Of a DNA stretch of 64,000 nucleotides, positions 25,013 through 36,029 are shown piece by piece. The stretch is from Sycobia sp. Sy_11. Its lineage: Eukaryota; Arthropoda; Insecta; Hymenoptera; Epichrysomallidae. A model generated the notes under the pieces. That model was not told the DNA's origin, ran no database searches, and saw nothing but the letters and a program-made list of their open reading frames with translations. Within the stretch, counting starts at the first letter, position 1, and every line of letters begins with the position of its first letter. The position numbers and the translations under genes were made by a program. The stretch covers positions 106,817-170,816 of the forward strand of contig JACCIC010000366.1 of assembly GCA_018907035.1 (NCBI GenBank). The letters run 5' to 3'.

Positions 25013-25053
25013 AGTCCCTGATGAGGAGCCGTAGCGAGCTCGAAACGTTGGAC
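25013..25053 (+). ncRNA. Hammerhead ribozyme motif, right arm
   Basis: Core CTGATGA (25018-25024) and GAAA (25042-25045). Stem I can form between GTCC (25014-25017) and GGAC (25050-25053). Stem II pairs GAGC with GCTC, plus a closing G-C with one bulge. Stem III would be a single A-U pair with cleavage after GUU (25049). Minimal stem III hammerheads of this kind are known from Penelope terminal repeats. Confidence 0.72.
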
Positions 25054-25432
25054 AAGTCTTCAATTAGGTAAGGGTGTTGGGGACAGTCAGACTGCACTTT
25101 ACTAACAAAGAATTTTTTCAGCTAATATTTTATTTTCAGATTAGTCTACGGGGGTGAATGTAAACAAGGACAGTCTGACTGTCATTATCATTTTAATTTA
25201 ATTTTTATTTTAATTTTTATTTTTAATTTTTATTTTTATTTTTATTATTTTTTATTTTTATTTCTTATTTTTTATTTTTTATTATTATTTTTATTTTTTA
25301 TTTTTATTTTTATTTTATTTTTCTTTTTATTTTATTTTATTTTTGGTTGAAATTGATTGGACTGTAAGACCAATAAAAAAATATTTATTAATTTGTATAT
25401 GGGCAGTCGACAGAAGTACAATTCAATTGTTT

Positions 25433-25445
25433 TAGTAATATTGCT
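25433..25445 (+). repeat. Target-site duplication, right (Penelope insertion)
   Basis: Exact partner of 23862-23874; coding of the PLA2-like gene resumes in it. Confidence 0.88.
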
Positions 25446-25977
25446 GATATGAAGCTTGCTGATAAGGCTTGGCAGCGTGTTGAAGCAAGTGATTCTAGTT
25501 TTGCTGAGAAAACCGCTGGTCTAGCTGTTGCAAGTGTTATGAAATTAAAGGCAAAAACTGGAATGCGACTAAAATTCAGCAAGATGGTTACAGCAGCGAA
25601 AAAATCATTAAAAGTAAGTAAAAATTCGCACAAAGTCATTCAATCTGCATTAAAGGGTGCTTGTCAAGCTGATAAGAATAATGGTGAAAAAAAGAAAATT
25701 ATCGTTCCACGTGTTCTACCACTTTCAACTAAAATATGTGCAGTTCTTCCATTTCTTATACCACTATGTGCAGGACTCAGTGCAACTGGTGTTCTAGCAA
25801 GAGATACTGCTGGAATAGCGAAAGTAGTAAATAGTGCTAAAGCGCACAGAAAGATTATGAAGAAAGTAAACGACATAATAAGATGATTTAGGTAAAGGTT
25901 TCCATCTTATGCCATGTAAGCATTTAATGGGATTATTTCTGTAACCGCATATCGGACATGGACAAGTTAAAAAAAAA

Positions 25978-26276
25978 CTATTACAAATTCCATATTTTCG
26001 AGGCGTTTTCTTGAGAAGTAATCTGCCTTACAATGGTCCATGGTACAACAAATCTACTACTGTTAACCTGGATGATGCACAAAATAAAGGTACTCATTGG
26101 GTGTCTTATCGAAAGAGAGATTCTGATGTAATGTACTTTGGCAGTTTTTGTGATTAAAATCTACCACAGATCTCATAAAATATTTCCATGTAAATGAAAT
26201 AAAATACAACTATAAAAGATATCAGAAGTTTGATTCATTTATTTGTGATCATCTTTGTTTTTACTTCTTAACCGAA
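25978..26276 (+). pseudogene. Maverick adenain-like cysteine protease
   Basis: Capsid-maturation protease of the adenovirus/Ulp1 type. Visible: LLQIPYFRGVFLRSNLP, a substrate-loop NLDDAQNKGTHWVSYRK with the catalytic His in THW, YFGSF where the family has an acidic residue before SF, and the nucleophile region FDSFICDHLCL with Cys retained. Stop at 26156-26158 and a frameshift near 26166; the acid is replaced by Gly. It lies between the PLA2-like and penton-like genes, the usual late block. The start is unclear because the preceding 90 bp are broken. Confidence 0.78.
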
Positions 26277-26330
26277 AATCTATAAGGAAGGACTTGTTTG
26301 TCATAAATTTACTCATTCTCATTCAATCAG

Positions 26331-26998
26331 TCATGGAAGACAGTTCCACTTTGACTCTCTCTCAAGCAGAAAGTTTTAGAAGCTGATTATTTTCTTTCTA
26401 TTGAATTCATAAAGCATAAAAAATTTGTTCTGGCTTAGTCGAACTTTTAACCTTTAACTCACTTCCGAATATTGACAATACAAATAATAAACTACCTTTA
26501 CAGTACGAAGTAGCTACTACTCCTACTGTCAGCTTAGAAATTAACGATATCCATCAATTTTTATCAACCACATTGAAGTCCAAAGGAATTAATTTTTCCT
26601 TGAAAGCCAAAAATAACACATCTAGAAGTGAAATAAAGTACAGTGTTCCATTATCTACATCCTCAAGCATCAATTGGTCGTTTTCTAGGCTTTACTCCTC
26701 GTATTCTCAAGGAAAATACAGAATACAATTCTGATTTACCAGTGAAAATATCAACGCACTCAGAGTCGAGTGTAATATTACTGCAAGAGCTTTCATTAAC
26801 AATAAAAAGATTCATACCATTCAAAAATTCTTTCCCAGAGTTCCTCCAGGATATAAAATCATAGAAGTTCCATCTCATGTTATATATCTACCACTGAGTG
26901 TCAAGTCTATAGATCATTCTCAAACTCGAATAGTCGATCAAGATGGAAATTTGGTTAATTTGAGTTATTTGGTTAATTTGAGAGAAAATTACTATTAA
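26331..26998 (+). pseudogene. Penton-like minor capsid protein (Maverick)
   Basis: Begins at ATG 26331 (MEDSSTLTLSQ). Decayed blocks follow in three frames: FNSLPNIDNTNNKLPLQYE, NDIHQFLSTTLKSKGI with LKAKNNTSRSEIKYS, IGRFLGFTPRILKENT, then the most conserved part, VECNITARAFINNKKIHTI, VPPGYKIIEVP, VIYLPLSVKSIDH and RIVDQDGNLVNL. At least four frameshifts and three stops. This protein always accompanies the Maverick capsid genes of arthropods; its identity as the penton (single jelly-roll) is family-level inference. Confidence 0.65.
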
Positions 26999-27063
26999 AC
27001 TTCATATCAAATCTATATAATGGGGATTGTTTATAATTTTAGCACGCATATAATTACTTCATC

Positions 27064-27240
27064 ATGTCTATCGACAATCAATCGATTGAAGAATTTGAGA
27101 CTGTTAACACGGAAGAGCATTCAGTTCCTCCAAAGTCTCGGTCTAAAAGTTCGTGGAAAAAAATCACTTATATAATTTTTTGTTGCTTCTTGAAAAATGG
27201 ACGAAATTCTAAAGATTCAGTCAGGTGTCGTGTTCGATGA
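27064..27240 (+). CDS. Small open frame overlapping the capsid gene start
   Basis: A 58-codon frame (MSIDNQSIEEFETVNTEE...) with an acidic N-terminus, an RS-like patch (KSRSKSSWKK) and a hydrophobic YIIFCCFL segment. It overlaps the capsid ATG at 27197 in another frame. It is uninterrupted although its neighbours are riddled with breaks. I do not recognise it; it may be a genuine small late gene or chance. Confidence 0.3.
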   Translation: MSIDNQSIEEFETVNTEEHSVPPKSRSKSSWKKITYIIFCCFLKNGRNSKDSVRCRVR

Positions 27241-28437
27241 GTCAATTGCTTATTACGAAATCCACGCACATCAAATATACAATACTAAGCTTTGATAACA
27301 ATTAAGAAATTCCTATTTCTAGCCCACATCAACATTAGTGTCTCCTACCACTACGAAGTTCTATCCATATTACTGGAAAGTTTAAAAAAGCTGATGTCAG
27401 CTTACCGATGAAATATAGATTTGTGAACAATGCTGTTTTTCATATTTTTGAAATGAAATGAAATTCGCTATGAAATTGATGGAGTAGAAATAGAAAAAAG
27501 TAAAAACATTGGATCAAGTAGTGTGATGAAAGGCTTCATTTATTTCCAATGAGACTCTCGTGCTTGAAAATACTGGCTGACTTGGCAATGAAGAAGCGAC
27601 GAAATCTCTGGTGAATAGACAAGAAACTTTGGCGTTGTTATTCCACTGAGTATGATTTTAGGCTTTGCAGAAGATTACAAAAAAATAGTAGTTAATATGA
27701 AGCATGAACTTATTCTCATAAAATGAAGATAGACCATTAATGCAATAATCCATGAAAGTACTACAGTTGGTAATAATATTATATATGAAGAATGTGACAT
27801 AAAAGTAAGTAAGAATGAACGGCTAATGCCTTATGCCATTGCATCTGATAAACAAAATATACAACTTTTAAATTTCATTGGCAAGGATCATCCTATCTTA
27901 ATGTGTTATAGTTTATAGGAACTTTTGGAATATCCTATTTTACTAAGCGCTAATAAGCATATCTGGAGAGTGAAAACTCTCAATAAATTGGAAAAACCTG
28001 GTTTTATCACTCTCGGCTTACAGACGAAGAAAACAAATAAACCTGCTGCAAATGCAAGTCTTTTTGATCATTGTAATATTATTAAAGTGAGGCTTTTCTT
28101 AAATTCGCAATATTATCCATATAATAATCTAAATCTTGATATTGCTAATAATCAATATGCACTACGTTATAATATGTATGTAAATTTTCAAAAAACATAC
28201 TATGCAAGAGATCCTCAGGCATTCCTTACAAGGACATACTTTCTTTTCAAGAAACCACTCATAGTTATTGATTGTTCGCCACAAAATGAATCTATAAAGA
28301 ACGCTTCTGTAGACGTGCGGCTAGAAATCAAAGCAAGAAATAACTTTCCAGACAATACTACAGCTAATTGTTTGATCTTGCATGATCGCATCATTCCGTA
28401 TAATCCAATAAGTGGAAATGTGAAAAAGGTTATTTAA
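27197..28437 (+). pseudogene. Major capsid-like protein (Maverick), decayed 5' half
   Basis: Starts ATG 27197 (MDEILKIQSGVVFDESIAYY). The first two-thirds are frameshifted but readable: HISGKFKKADV region, IPLSMILGFAEDYKKIVVN-like block near 27640-27700, and KHELIL. From 27925 the last 170 codons are open: YPILLSANKHIWRVKTLNKL, FDHCNIIKVRLFLNSQYYPY, NNQYALRYNMYVNFQ, VIDCSPQNESIKN, CLILHDRIIPYNPISG. About 410 codons in total, long enough for a double jelly-roll. Assignment as the major capsid protein rests on gene position and recurrence with Maverick genes, not on a visible signature. Confidence 0.62.
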
Positions 28438-28649
28438 ATAGCCAACGGATAATATTGCAAAGAGAAACTCTTAAAATTATTCTATTAGTGCTCCATTAGC
28501 AACCAATAGAAAAAAGCAACTAAAAAGTATAATTAATAGCTACAGGCATAATGACACGTTTCAAGGCGCACTGCACACTCGCGAAATTCATAAGACAAAA
28601 AGGCGGAAGGGAGATATTTGTCAATCTAAGTTGAATGATCGTATGTTAC

Positions 28650-29137
28650 TCAACGTTGAAGTTATTTATATTAATTGATCCTTATAGAACCAGAAAAATA
28701 AATAAGAGCAAAGCTTACATTCTTTTAAATTAAATAAGTAGTTTTATTTTTTAACAATTATTAATGATGCATATACGATGATGAGTTTTTCAATCCGAGA
28801 GAGTAAATGAGAGAAAGAAAGAAAATATCTAATTTAATGTTAACATAATAATAATAACATGAAAGGATATAATATAATTTGACAGCTGTGTAAAATAAAT
28901 TGTTAATATTTTGCTTGAATAGCAAGTTTAAAAACTATGTAGTTCTTCAATAAACTACTCTTTTATTGAAGAACAACTATTTAAATATCGAGCAATTCAT
29001 CAGAGATTGTTAAAATCTGATTAATTGTTAAAAAGTAAGACTAATTATTTAATTTATTAGAAAGAAAGCTTTGTTAATATTTATTTTTCTGGTTCTATAT
29101 GGGATGATAAATATAAATAACTTCAACTTTGAGGTGT
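28650..29137. mobile_element. MITE-like element with long imperfect inverted arms
   Basis: The left arm (from about 28650, CAACGTTGAAGTTATTTATA, TATAGAACCAGAAAAATAAA, CAAAGCTT, AAATTAAATAA) is repeated in inverted form ending at about 29137. Arms are about 90-95 bp and imperfect, around a 300-bp AT-rich centre without coding potential. The superfamily is not evident. The flanking 28438-28650 and 29138-30570 hold no recognised gene, only AT-rich DNA and an (AT)n run. Confidence 0.55.
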
Positions 29138-29539
29138 GTAAAAAACTTAATATTTAATATATAAAATTTTATAAAAACATACTATTTGAAAAAAATATAT
29201 ATATTTATATATCTTAAATATTTATATATAAATATTCCAAAAAAATTGGTATAATAATTATGACAGTCTAGCAGTCCTTATTTATAATTATCGTATTATT
29301 TACAACCGATATTTATATAATTTGACTTATAGAAAATTTTTAATTTATTTGACAGCCTGTTTTCTTAGTACTATATAAAAATATACCTGCACCTGTACTA
29401 GAAAATAAATTATGAAGTTTCAAATGTAAATACATACCTCTTGTTTTCAATGAAATGAAAACATAATTTCTTATATCCATCTTCAATCTGCAATTAACCG
29501 AGATGCACATGCACACTAAGCTTAATTATCTATACTATC

Positions 29540-29547
<8 letters not shown>

Positions 29548-29580
<33 letters not shown>
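29548..29580. repeat. (AT)n microsatellite
   Basis: Uninterrupted TA dinucleotide run inside otherwise featureless AT-rich DNA. Confidence 0.9.
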
Positions 29581-29585
<5 letters not shown>

Positions 29586-30577
29586 CTTTATACCTCTACT
29601 ATAAAATATAATTTCATATTACTGATATTTTTGCAAACGCATATACGCGTTATAATAGGGCATAGTTATGTTAATTCACAGTATTATAAATATGCATACA
29701 TCAATAAAAAATATATAAATTATATATATTTTTAATATATTTATACACACTGCCATCTGTTGCATAAAAACATCATTTTAGAATCATTACATAAAATTTG
29801 CACCAGCTAATCATAATTCCAGAATAGGAGCAGATTGCAGTCACGATTTGCTTGCCACAGCGTGTCTTAATCTTAATTTATTTGGGAGCACAATTTGGTC
29901 CTCCAAAACGTGGGTTAAATAAGAAGACAGACAGACCCCACACGCGCATATACACTAAAACCAAATTATGATGAGAACGCGCTGCTATCTGTCCGGATTC
30001 CAGCCAAATGAACATTATTTGTGGGAAATACTGGTCTATTCTTTAATATCAGGAAAAGTGTGACTGAGGCCTATCCTTTGCTTTCAGAAATTTATGGGGC
30101 GGAATGCCCCACTGCTTAAATTCTGACATTAATGATAAAACACTTCAAAGACATAATTTTTTATATCTAATACCTGTTTCAATTATTAGTAATTAATTAT
30201 ACATGTTATATTCCATTTATTTATAAAATAAATAATTTAATAACTAATAGAATTTTATCGTTTTTTGAAATTGTTTTAAAATTCATGTGAAGTTGAATTT
30301 ATATTGACATTTTAATTTATAGAGAGTGCACACAATGTATGTCTGATGACTGGAGACTCCTGCAAGACTTCATATACATATATATAACATTGCATGCGAA
30401 TGTATAAACTATTTTCAGTGCGTTTAATATGTATTATATATGTATAAGTAATAGCTTACGTATAAATGAATTCAATATTCAAAATTACAAACTCGATATA
30501 AATTTACAATTTATTAAATAAAGTAATTATCAAAGTCAATGAATTTATCTAATAATGCATAACAATATATTATATTG

Positions 30578-31500
30578 TTGAATGATTTCGACGATTCAGA
30601 GCCGGTGAAAACGACACCATGGATAAGCCAGCCGGCGGAAGACCCATGACGACGAATATCGATCAAGTCATGGAAGTTATCGAGTTAGACCGGCATGTGG
30701 CATCTCGTGACATCGCTCAAGAGATGAGAGTTAGTCAGCAAACCATTTTAAACCATCTGCAAAAGGCTGAATACAAAAAAGCTTAATGTTTGGGTGCTGT
30801 ATGATTAGACGCAAAAAAACCTTTTGGACTGAATCAACGCCTGCGATGTGTTGCGGAAATGGAACGAACTCGACCCATTTTTAAAGTGGATGGTGACTGG
30901 CGACGAAAAATGGATCACATACGACAATATCAAGCGAAAACGGTCGTGGTACAAGGCCGGTGGACCGTCCCAAACAGTGACCTAACCGGGATTGACGGCC
31001 AGGAAGGTTTTGCTGTGTGTTTGGTGGGATTGGAAGGGAATCATCCACTATGAGCTGCTGCCATATGGCCAGACGCTTAATTCTACCATCTACTGTGAAC
31101 AACTGGACCGCTTGAAGTAGGTTATCGACCAGAAGCGTCCACAATTGGCCAACAGGAAGGGTGTAGTGTTACACCAGGACAACGCCAGATCACTTCGTTG
31201 ATGACTCGTCAGAAGCTACGGGAGTTCGGATGGGAGGTCTTATCGCATCCACTATATAGCCTGGACATAGCGCCAAGTGATTACAACCTGTTCCTGTTCA
31301 TGTCGAACGCCCTTGGTGGTGTAAAGTTGAACTCCAAAGAGGCTTATGAAAAGTGGCTGTCCGAGTTCTTCGCAAATAAGGAGAGGGGTTTCTACGAGAG
31401 GGGTATTATGAAGTTGACATCTAGATGGAAACAGATTCTCAAACAAATGCGCATTTTTGAAGTAAATCCGACCACTGTAATACTTTTTCTAAAGCATTGA
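30578..31500 (+). pseudogene. Mariner transposase, third lineage, decayed
   Basis: Opens with MDKPAGGRPMTTNIDQVME and an HTH (HVASRDIAQEMRVSQQTIL). The catalytic region reads out of frame: GDWRRKMDH covers the GDEKW position near 30895, GIIHYELLPYGQ lies near 31035-31075 in another frame, and HQDNAR near 31175. The C-terminal half is open from 31198: LREFGWEVLSHPLYS, LDIAPSDYN, EKWLSEFFANKERGFYERGI, LTSRWKQIL. Several stops and frameshifts. It is distinct from both other mariner families in the window. Confidence 0.85.
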
Positions 31501-31621
31501 ATGACGAGAAAAAAAGCGGAAGGTAGATATTGGACAACCTAATATAAAAAGCTTATTTCTACTTAATTATATTGTTAGCTATTTAGTATAAAATATATAT
31601 TCTTTTGAATTATTCATTTGA

Positions 31622-33340
31622 CCAACCCAATCTTTCAAATTCCCAAAACTGGAACTCAAGGCACAATTAAAGAAGCTCTCTGTGCTTGGATCTCTAGATC
31701 TATCTCGGTGATAATTTATAATTACATCCATAAAACATTTTCAATCATTATTTATTTTATCGATAAAATATTTAAATTTTTTATGCAATTTTATTTACCT
31801 TGAATCATTGTATAACAATTCGTTTCTTTGAAAATCATTGTTTTATTGGCAACTTTCTTCACAGCAGTAAAATTAGCAATCAAATCTTTTGTGGAAATCT
31901 ATCTTAAAATACTGCTACTACTTTTTGTAGCATTGTTACGAGTTCTATCCAAATTATGTTTGATTGTTGCATTCTGCAGAACAAAATTTTTTTGTTTAAC
32001 TCAAAAAGTGAATAAGACGAAATAATTTAATTTTAATTAAAATTTAATATATAAAATTAATGTATTGCTTACAAAACTATTTTTTAGTTCCATATCCTCT
32101 TTTAATTGAAAATCAAAGAGTCTCCACGTATTCATATTCTTCATTGGTAAGTTTAAATTATATTTTTTAAGATGATCCAAAAGATTATTTTCATTTGACC
32201 CCGTGACTTTCTCTTTAAGTTGTTGAATATTTCTTTGGCCTTCGATGATGATTAATTTTAAATTTTTTATTGCTGTTAATATAGCATTTGTTTCAAAAAA
32301 TAATTTAGATTATAATATTAAGAACTGAGCAAATAAAGTACATTATATATTATATACCTGGAGAAAATTTCTTTTGTGAACACATCTTAAACTTATTATT
32401 TGACATTTTTAATTCCTTGTTGAGATAGTACACGGTCCTTAAGGTTTGTATTTATATTATTAATCATGAAATCTATAGCATCTGGAAATATAAATCTATA
32501 ATTTAAAATATATTATAAATATTGACGCGTACAATTTTCATGCGGTATTTCTCTAGTATTCATCTGACATTTTTTAATAAATTTAAAATTAATTAAAAAT
32601 ACTTTGAAGAACATTAAAAAAATATGCATATAACCTCAATAAATAGAATATATTATTTTTTTCTCACCTATTGACTTATCGTCATTCGTATCTTTAAAAT
32701 TTTCAATAGTTTCTTCTAGACATTTAGAATTATTGATGCTTACATTATGCACAATTTCTTGAACATAATCTTTCTTATTATCTTCCCTTACAGCTGACTG
32801 TATTATTTTGCCTTGAGGACGTCATTTCTCATTGTTAAATACACCTTTTTTTGTTTCTTTTTATCTATTAAAAAAATATATTAAACTCTAGATTTTTATA
32901 TGATCAAAACTTTAATTTACTTATACCAGTTTTATTCTTATTAATTTTTAAAATTGCTTTCTTTTTTAAAATTTTTTTTTCACAAGAACTTTCATCAGAC
33001 AATGTAACAAGGGTCGATGAGTCTTCGGCAGAAGTTATTCTAAGCACAGTCAAAATTGAATTAAATATTTTTCTCTGATATTCATTGGTTTGGTATGAAC
33101 AACAGCTTTTTGTTCCTCGTCGCCGTGATCCGTGGTAAAAGCAACTGCCTCAGATCGAAGTCTCTTTAGCCGACTCTGCTTGTTTAAATGTATCTATTCA
33201 CAAATAAACAATTATAAATAATACATAATTTATGAAATCAGACGCTTTTACTTACTTGTTCCACCTTTTATAACGACTGGCCCTGTTGGCCAACTTGGTA
33301 ATGGAAATGCATACAACTTCACTTGTGATTAAAGAAATTT
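31622..33340 (-). pseudogene. Multi-exon gene remnant resembling insect DUF4806 proteins
   Basis: Reading leftwards, exon-like blocks with good splice borders. About 33010-33340 is an N-terminal part (KQSRLKRLRSEAVAF). The block ending at 32668 contains DYVQEIVHNVSINNSK. Exon 32358-32481 follows. Exon 32073-32272 holds a coiled region (IIEGQRNIQQLKEKV, NNLLDHLKKYNLNLPMKN) with donor GTAAGC. Exon 31799-31973 (HNLDRTRNNATKSSSSIL, LIANFTAVKKVANKTMIFK) has acceptor CTGCAG and donor GTAAAT. The last exon ends at about 31622 (DPSTESFFNCALSSSFGNLKDW). An in-frame stop in the 31799-31973 exon (ILR-stop-IS) and a likely frameshift in 32358-32481 indicate decay. Domain naming is from recollection of ant paralogues; these families expand in ants. 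Confidence 0.5.
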
Positions 33341-34499
33341 TAATATCTCTGACGTGTATGGTGTATCAGAATATGGAGTTAAGCAGATTTATCGGTTTTC
33401 TTCATAAGATAATCATATGCTGGGTATAATATCTATTTCTGATATTTCATCCTTGTTTTTTCACTTGTAAATTCACAAATATCAAATTTCTATCGCCTAA
33501 ACTTTTTATCCATTTTTGAATACAAAAGAAACTTTTGATAATAAAAAATAAAAAATTTAACGCATAAATAATTTACTTATCCCAAACAGCATAATTTTAA
33601 CTATAAATCTCTAAGCCGTAATGTAACAAATGTATTTCCGAGATAGCTTATGATGTACTCAATCAATACTCCATGCACATTAATCGATAACTGATTTAGA
33701 ACAAAAGCGAATCCGCCGAAGCATTTTTCTCGCAGAAAATTGTTGTATTAACATATAATCATAGCCACCGCACATGCGCATACAGTACATGTACTTTTAG
33801 ATACTTTAAAAATGAATCTATAGGACAAAAATAATAATTATTATGTTTTAATTTTTTACTTATGGATTTTATTATACTAATATTAGTTGATAACGTTAAT
33901 AACGTTACGTTATTCTATGATTATAATGACTGAAACTATAATACTCATATATATATACTATTTAAACACTCTGCATTACGTTAAGAAGTCTATAAATGCT
34001 CAAATATTTCTCAAGTCCTCAAATATCCATCAAGTTCGAAAAACATAAAATCTCAGATACACAATTTCTTCACTCGAAAAAACGACGATCTGGAGTTCGT
34101 AGACAATCGACAACCCATAGAGGTTGCGAATGTCTATAAAAGGCTCGAGTGATCGCATTGTATATATGCTTGCACGCAGACACCTCTAAATAGCTTCGAC
34201 GCATGGTAATAAAATTATTTGAACGTATAATTTATAACAGGCCTGCATCAATAAACACTTAAATAGATTCTAATATATAGCTACGATAACCATTTGTTTT
34301 TCAAATAATTTTTACTATATATATCTGCCCAAGAGGCTTACATAATTTAATAAATTAAATTAAAAATAATTTAATAATTTTATATTTTTTGATCAATAAA
34401 AATTCATATAGGGAAGATAAGAATACTTTAAAAACTACGTTTATATGTATTGAAGAATACGATTTTATATTTTATATGCGAAAAGATAGGTTGGAAGTT

Positions 34500-34556
<57 letters not shown>

Positions 34557-34959
34557 CAACAGTAAATAAATAGATAGTAGTAAAATGTATATGTTTCCTG
34601 TTGGGAATCGTAAATGAATTCCCTTAAATTATCCTATTCAATTAATTGGCTAGAAGAACATTCATGATTCCAACTGGGAAATCTAATGAAAGCAAAGCTC
34701 CAAAGATATTCAAGATTTTATGGCCGGTTTTTAATTGGATTCTGCCTAGATTTACGTCTACAGGGAAAACGCCGTGAAATATAATCCGAATCCGGTATAA
34801 ACGTAGGGATTGTGCCTAAAATTTTTCCACGGGAGAGTGCGGCTTTGGCCCGAGCCCCAAAAAACTCCGGCGCAGGAGTGGAGTGGTTCGGGAGAAACAA
34901 AATACTGCGTACACTAAGCGGGTTTGGAAAGAAGAAAAAATACAAAAGGTTAAAAGTAG
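33341..34959. other. AT-rich spacer with a TATA-like site and (TA)n
   Basis: Mostly AT-rich. TATAAAAGGC at about 34135 looks like a TATA box but no gene follows. A TA run occupies 34503-34546. A short inverted repeat (TTTCCTGTTGGGAATCGTAA against its partner ending near 34682) lies at 34595-34682. I recognise no gene. Confidence 0.5.
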
Positions 34960-35068
34960 GTAACGTCTAATTTAATAATAAAAGGTACGGAACATATACA
35001 CAAACGAAAGTGCGGAGCGTAAATTGCAGGCCGAGGGCCGTCTTGGGGACGGTGCACTCAAAGGCGAG

Positions 35069-35104
<36 letters not shown>

Positions 35105-35640
35105 AATGGGACTGCCACTTACACGATTAGTGGTACAGATGGTTCGTTTGTCCTCGCAAGTGGCCATTAAAAAATTGGTTGTGGCCGATACTGGAGGCGG
35201 CACCAGGTGGCTCTGAAGGTTGCGGTAGCTGGTGGTTGACCCGCTGTGGTAGTTGGGAGACGGCACTAGTGATAACCCGAGCAAGAAGACTAGGTTAGGG
35301 CTCCAGGTGAAATCCGATCAGCAATACCGAAACACTAAGAAATTCCGGCGCCGCGGAAAAACTTGACGTGGTAATTGTCTAGGCATGATATATGTCTCTC
35401 GGTGACAGGCTCACAATTCCTTCGCGTGTGTAGCACCAGTCTCCCCTTCCCCTCTTTCGCTTTCTCTCTTACTTACCTCTTCATTATTTCGTCGCCGGCC
35501 TGGAACATAAATTACACAAATAAATAAACAAAAATATCTACAAATTAAGATAAATGATACAAATACACAGGCAACTACTGGAGATAGAGGGTATGGATGC
35601 AGGATAGTGAACGTAGGCGACGCTTGCGATCTTCGTCACA
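34960..35640 (-). mobile_element. Gypsy LTR-like block
   Basis: Reading leftwards it starts TGTGACGAAGATCGCAAGCG at 35640, like the LTR at 13708. It has TATGTTCCAG, a short GC-rich segment, then GAGGTAAGTAAGAGAG (about 35475-35510). The remainder is GC-rich, with a (GA)n run at 35079-35101. No CA end or primer-binding site was pinned down, so the left boundary is approximate; related GC-rich sequence reaches about 34720. Confidence 0.55.
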
Positions 35641-36029
35641 ATAATAAAATTTATTAAAATACAAAATACAGTAAATTTTCTTGGTTTAATGATGAATTTT
35701 TTCTTAATTAATGTAAAAAATAGTGCATTAAATTTAATGTATATGTGCTGGAAGCTTCTAAGGTTTTAAGAAGCACTGTGACATTAGTACTGTAACAGCA
35801 CTGTAACAGTATCTACAAAATATATGAAGAATATTTATCTATCGATGAATTAGATGAGCACGTTTACTAATGTTTGTTAATTTTCTAAAGCATATTATTA
35901 TTTTATATTTAACACTAATTTGTTTTTATACAACAAATAAAAATATTTATAAGGAATAAAATCAGACAATAATTAATACGATTCTCAAAAAATCTATAAT
36001 ACTAAAACTATTGGAAAGGTGTTGGTCTT

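Larger units (their letters stand above)
23875..25432 (-). mobile_element. Penelope-like element, inverted snap-back copy
   Basis: A 1558-bp insertion between 13-bp target duplications. It has two long inverted arms, 23875-24481 and 24776-25393, joined by a unique centre. Each arm contains the end of a GIY-YIG frame, a hammerhead-like motif, a GACAGTCAGACTG block and A/T-rich simple repeats. The right arm is followed by a 39-bp extension (25394-25432) before the duplicated target, a feature reported for Penelope elements. The reverse transcriptase is absent, so this is a 3'-end dimer and not an autonomous copy. Confidence 0.85.
23644..25886 (+). pseudogene. PLA2-like capsid-associated protein, split by a Penelope insertion
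   Basis: The first part (23644-23874) has a basic N-terminus, then a phospholipase-A2-like domain: LSGYQYCGPGTKL (Ca-loop type YCGPG) and GDPGINPLDQTCKEDDLQYA. The usual catalytic HD pair in this helix reads DD, so the His is missing. After the 1.56-kb insertion the frame resumes in the duplicated target with DMKLADKAWQRVEASDSS, a Lys-rich middle, LPFLIPLCAGLSATGVLA (hydrophobic) and a basic coiled end at 25886. A decayed GKGFHLMPCK-like tail follows near 25893. Such domains occur in parvovirus VP1 and in Maverick/adintovirus-type elements. No stop other than the insertion is seen. Confidence 0.85.
16605..28437 (+). mobile_element. Maverick/Polinton copy B, decayed and invaded
   Basis: Collinear with copy A from inside PolB to the middle of protein X, then continuing through ATPase, PLA2-like, protease, penton-like and capsid-like genes that copy A would carry beyond the window. 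The left end is lost at the gypsy junction (first roughly 220 PolB residues missing). A mariner (21274-22561) and a Penelope element (23875-25432) interrupt it. Most of the integrase and fibre coding is deleted between about 20380 and 20455. No terminal inverted repeats or 6-bp target duplication were identified; the right boundary is set at the last gene and may lie further right. Confidence 0.88.

Noticed and set aside
35010..35284. Open frames with Arg-Glu or Ser-Leu repeats
   Set aside because: Read-through of the (GA)n run in an LTR-like block.
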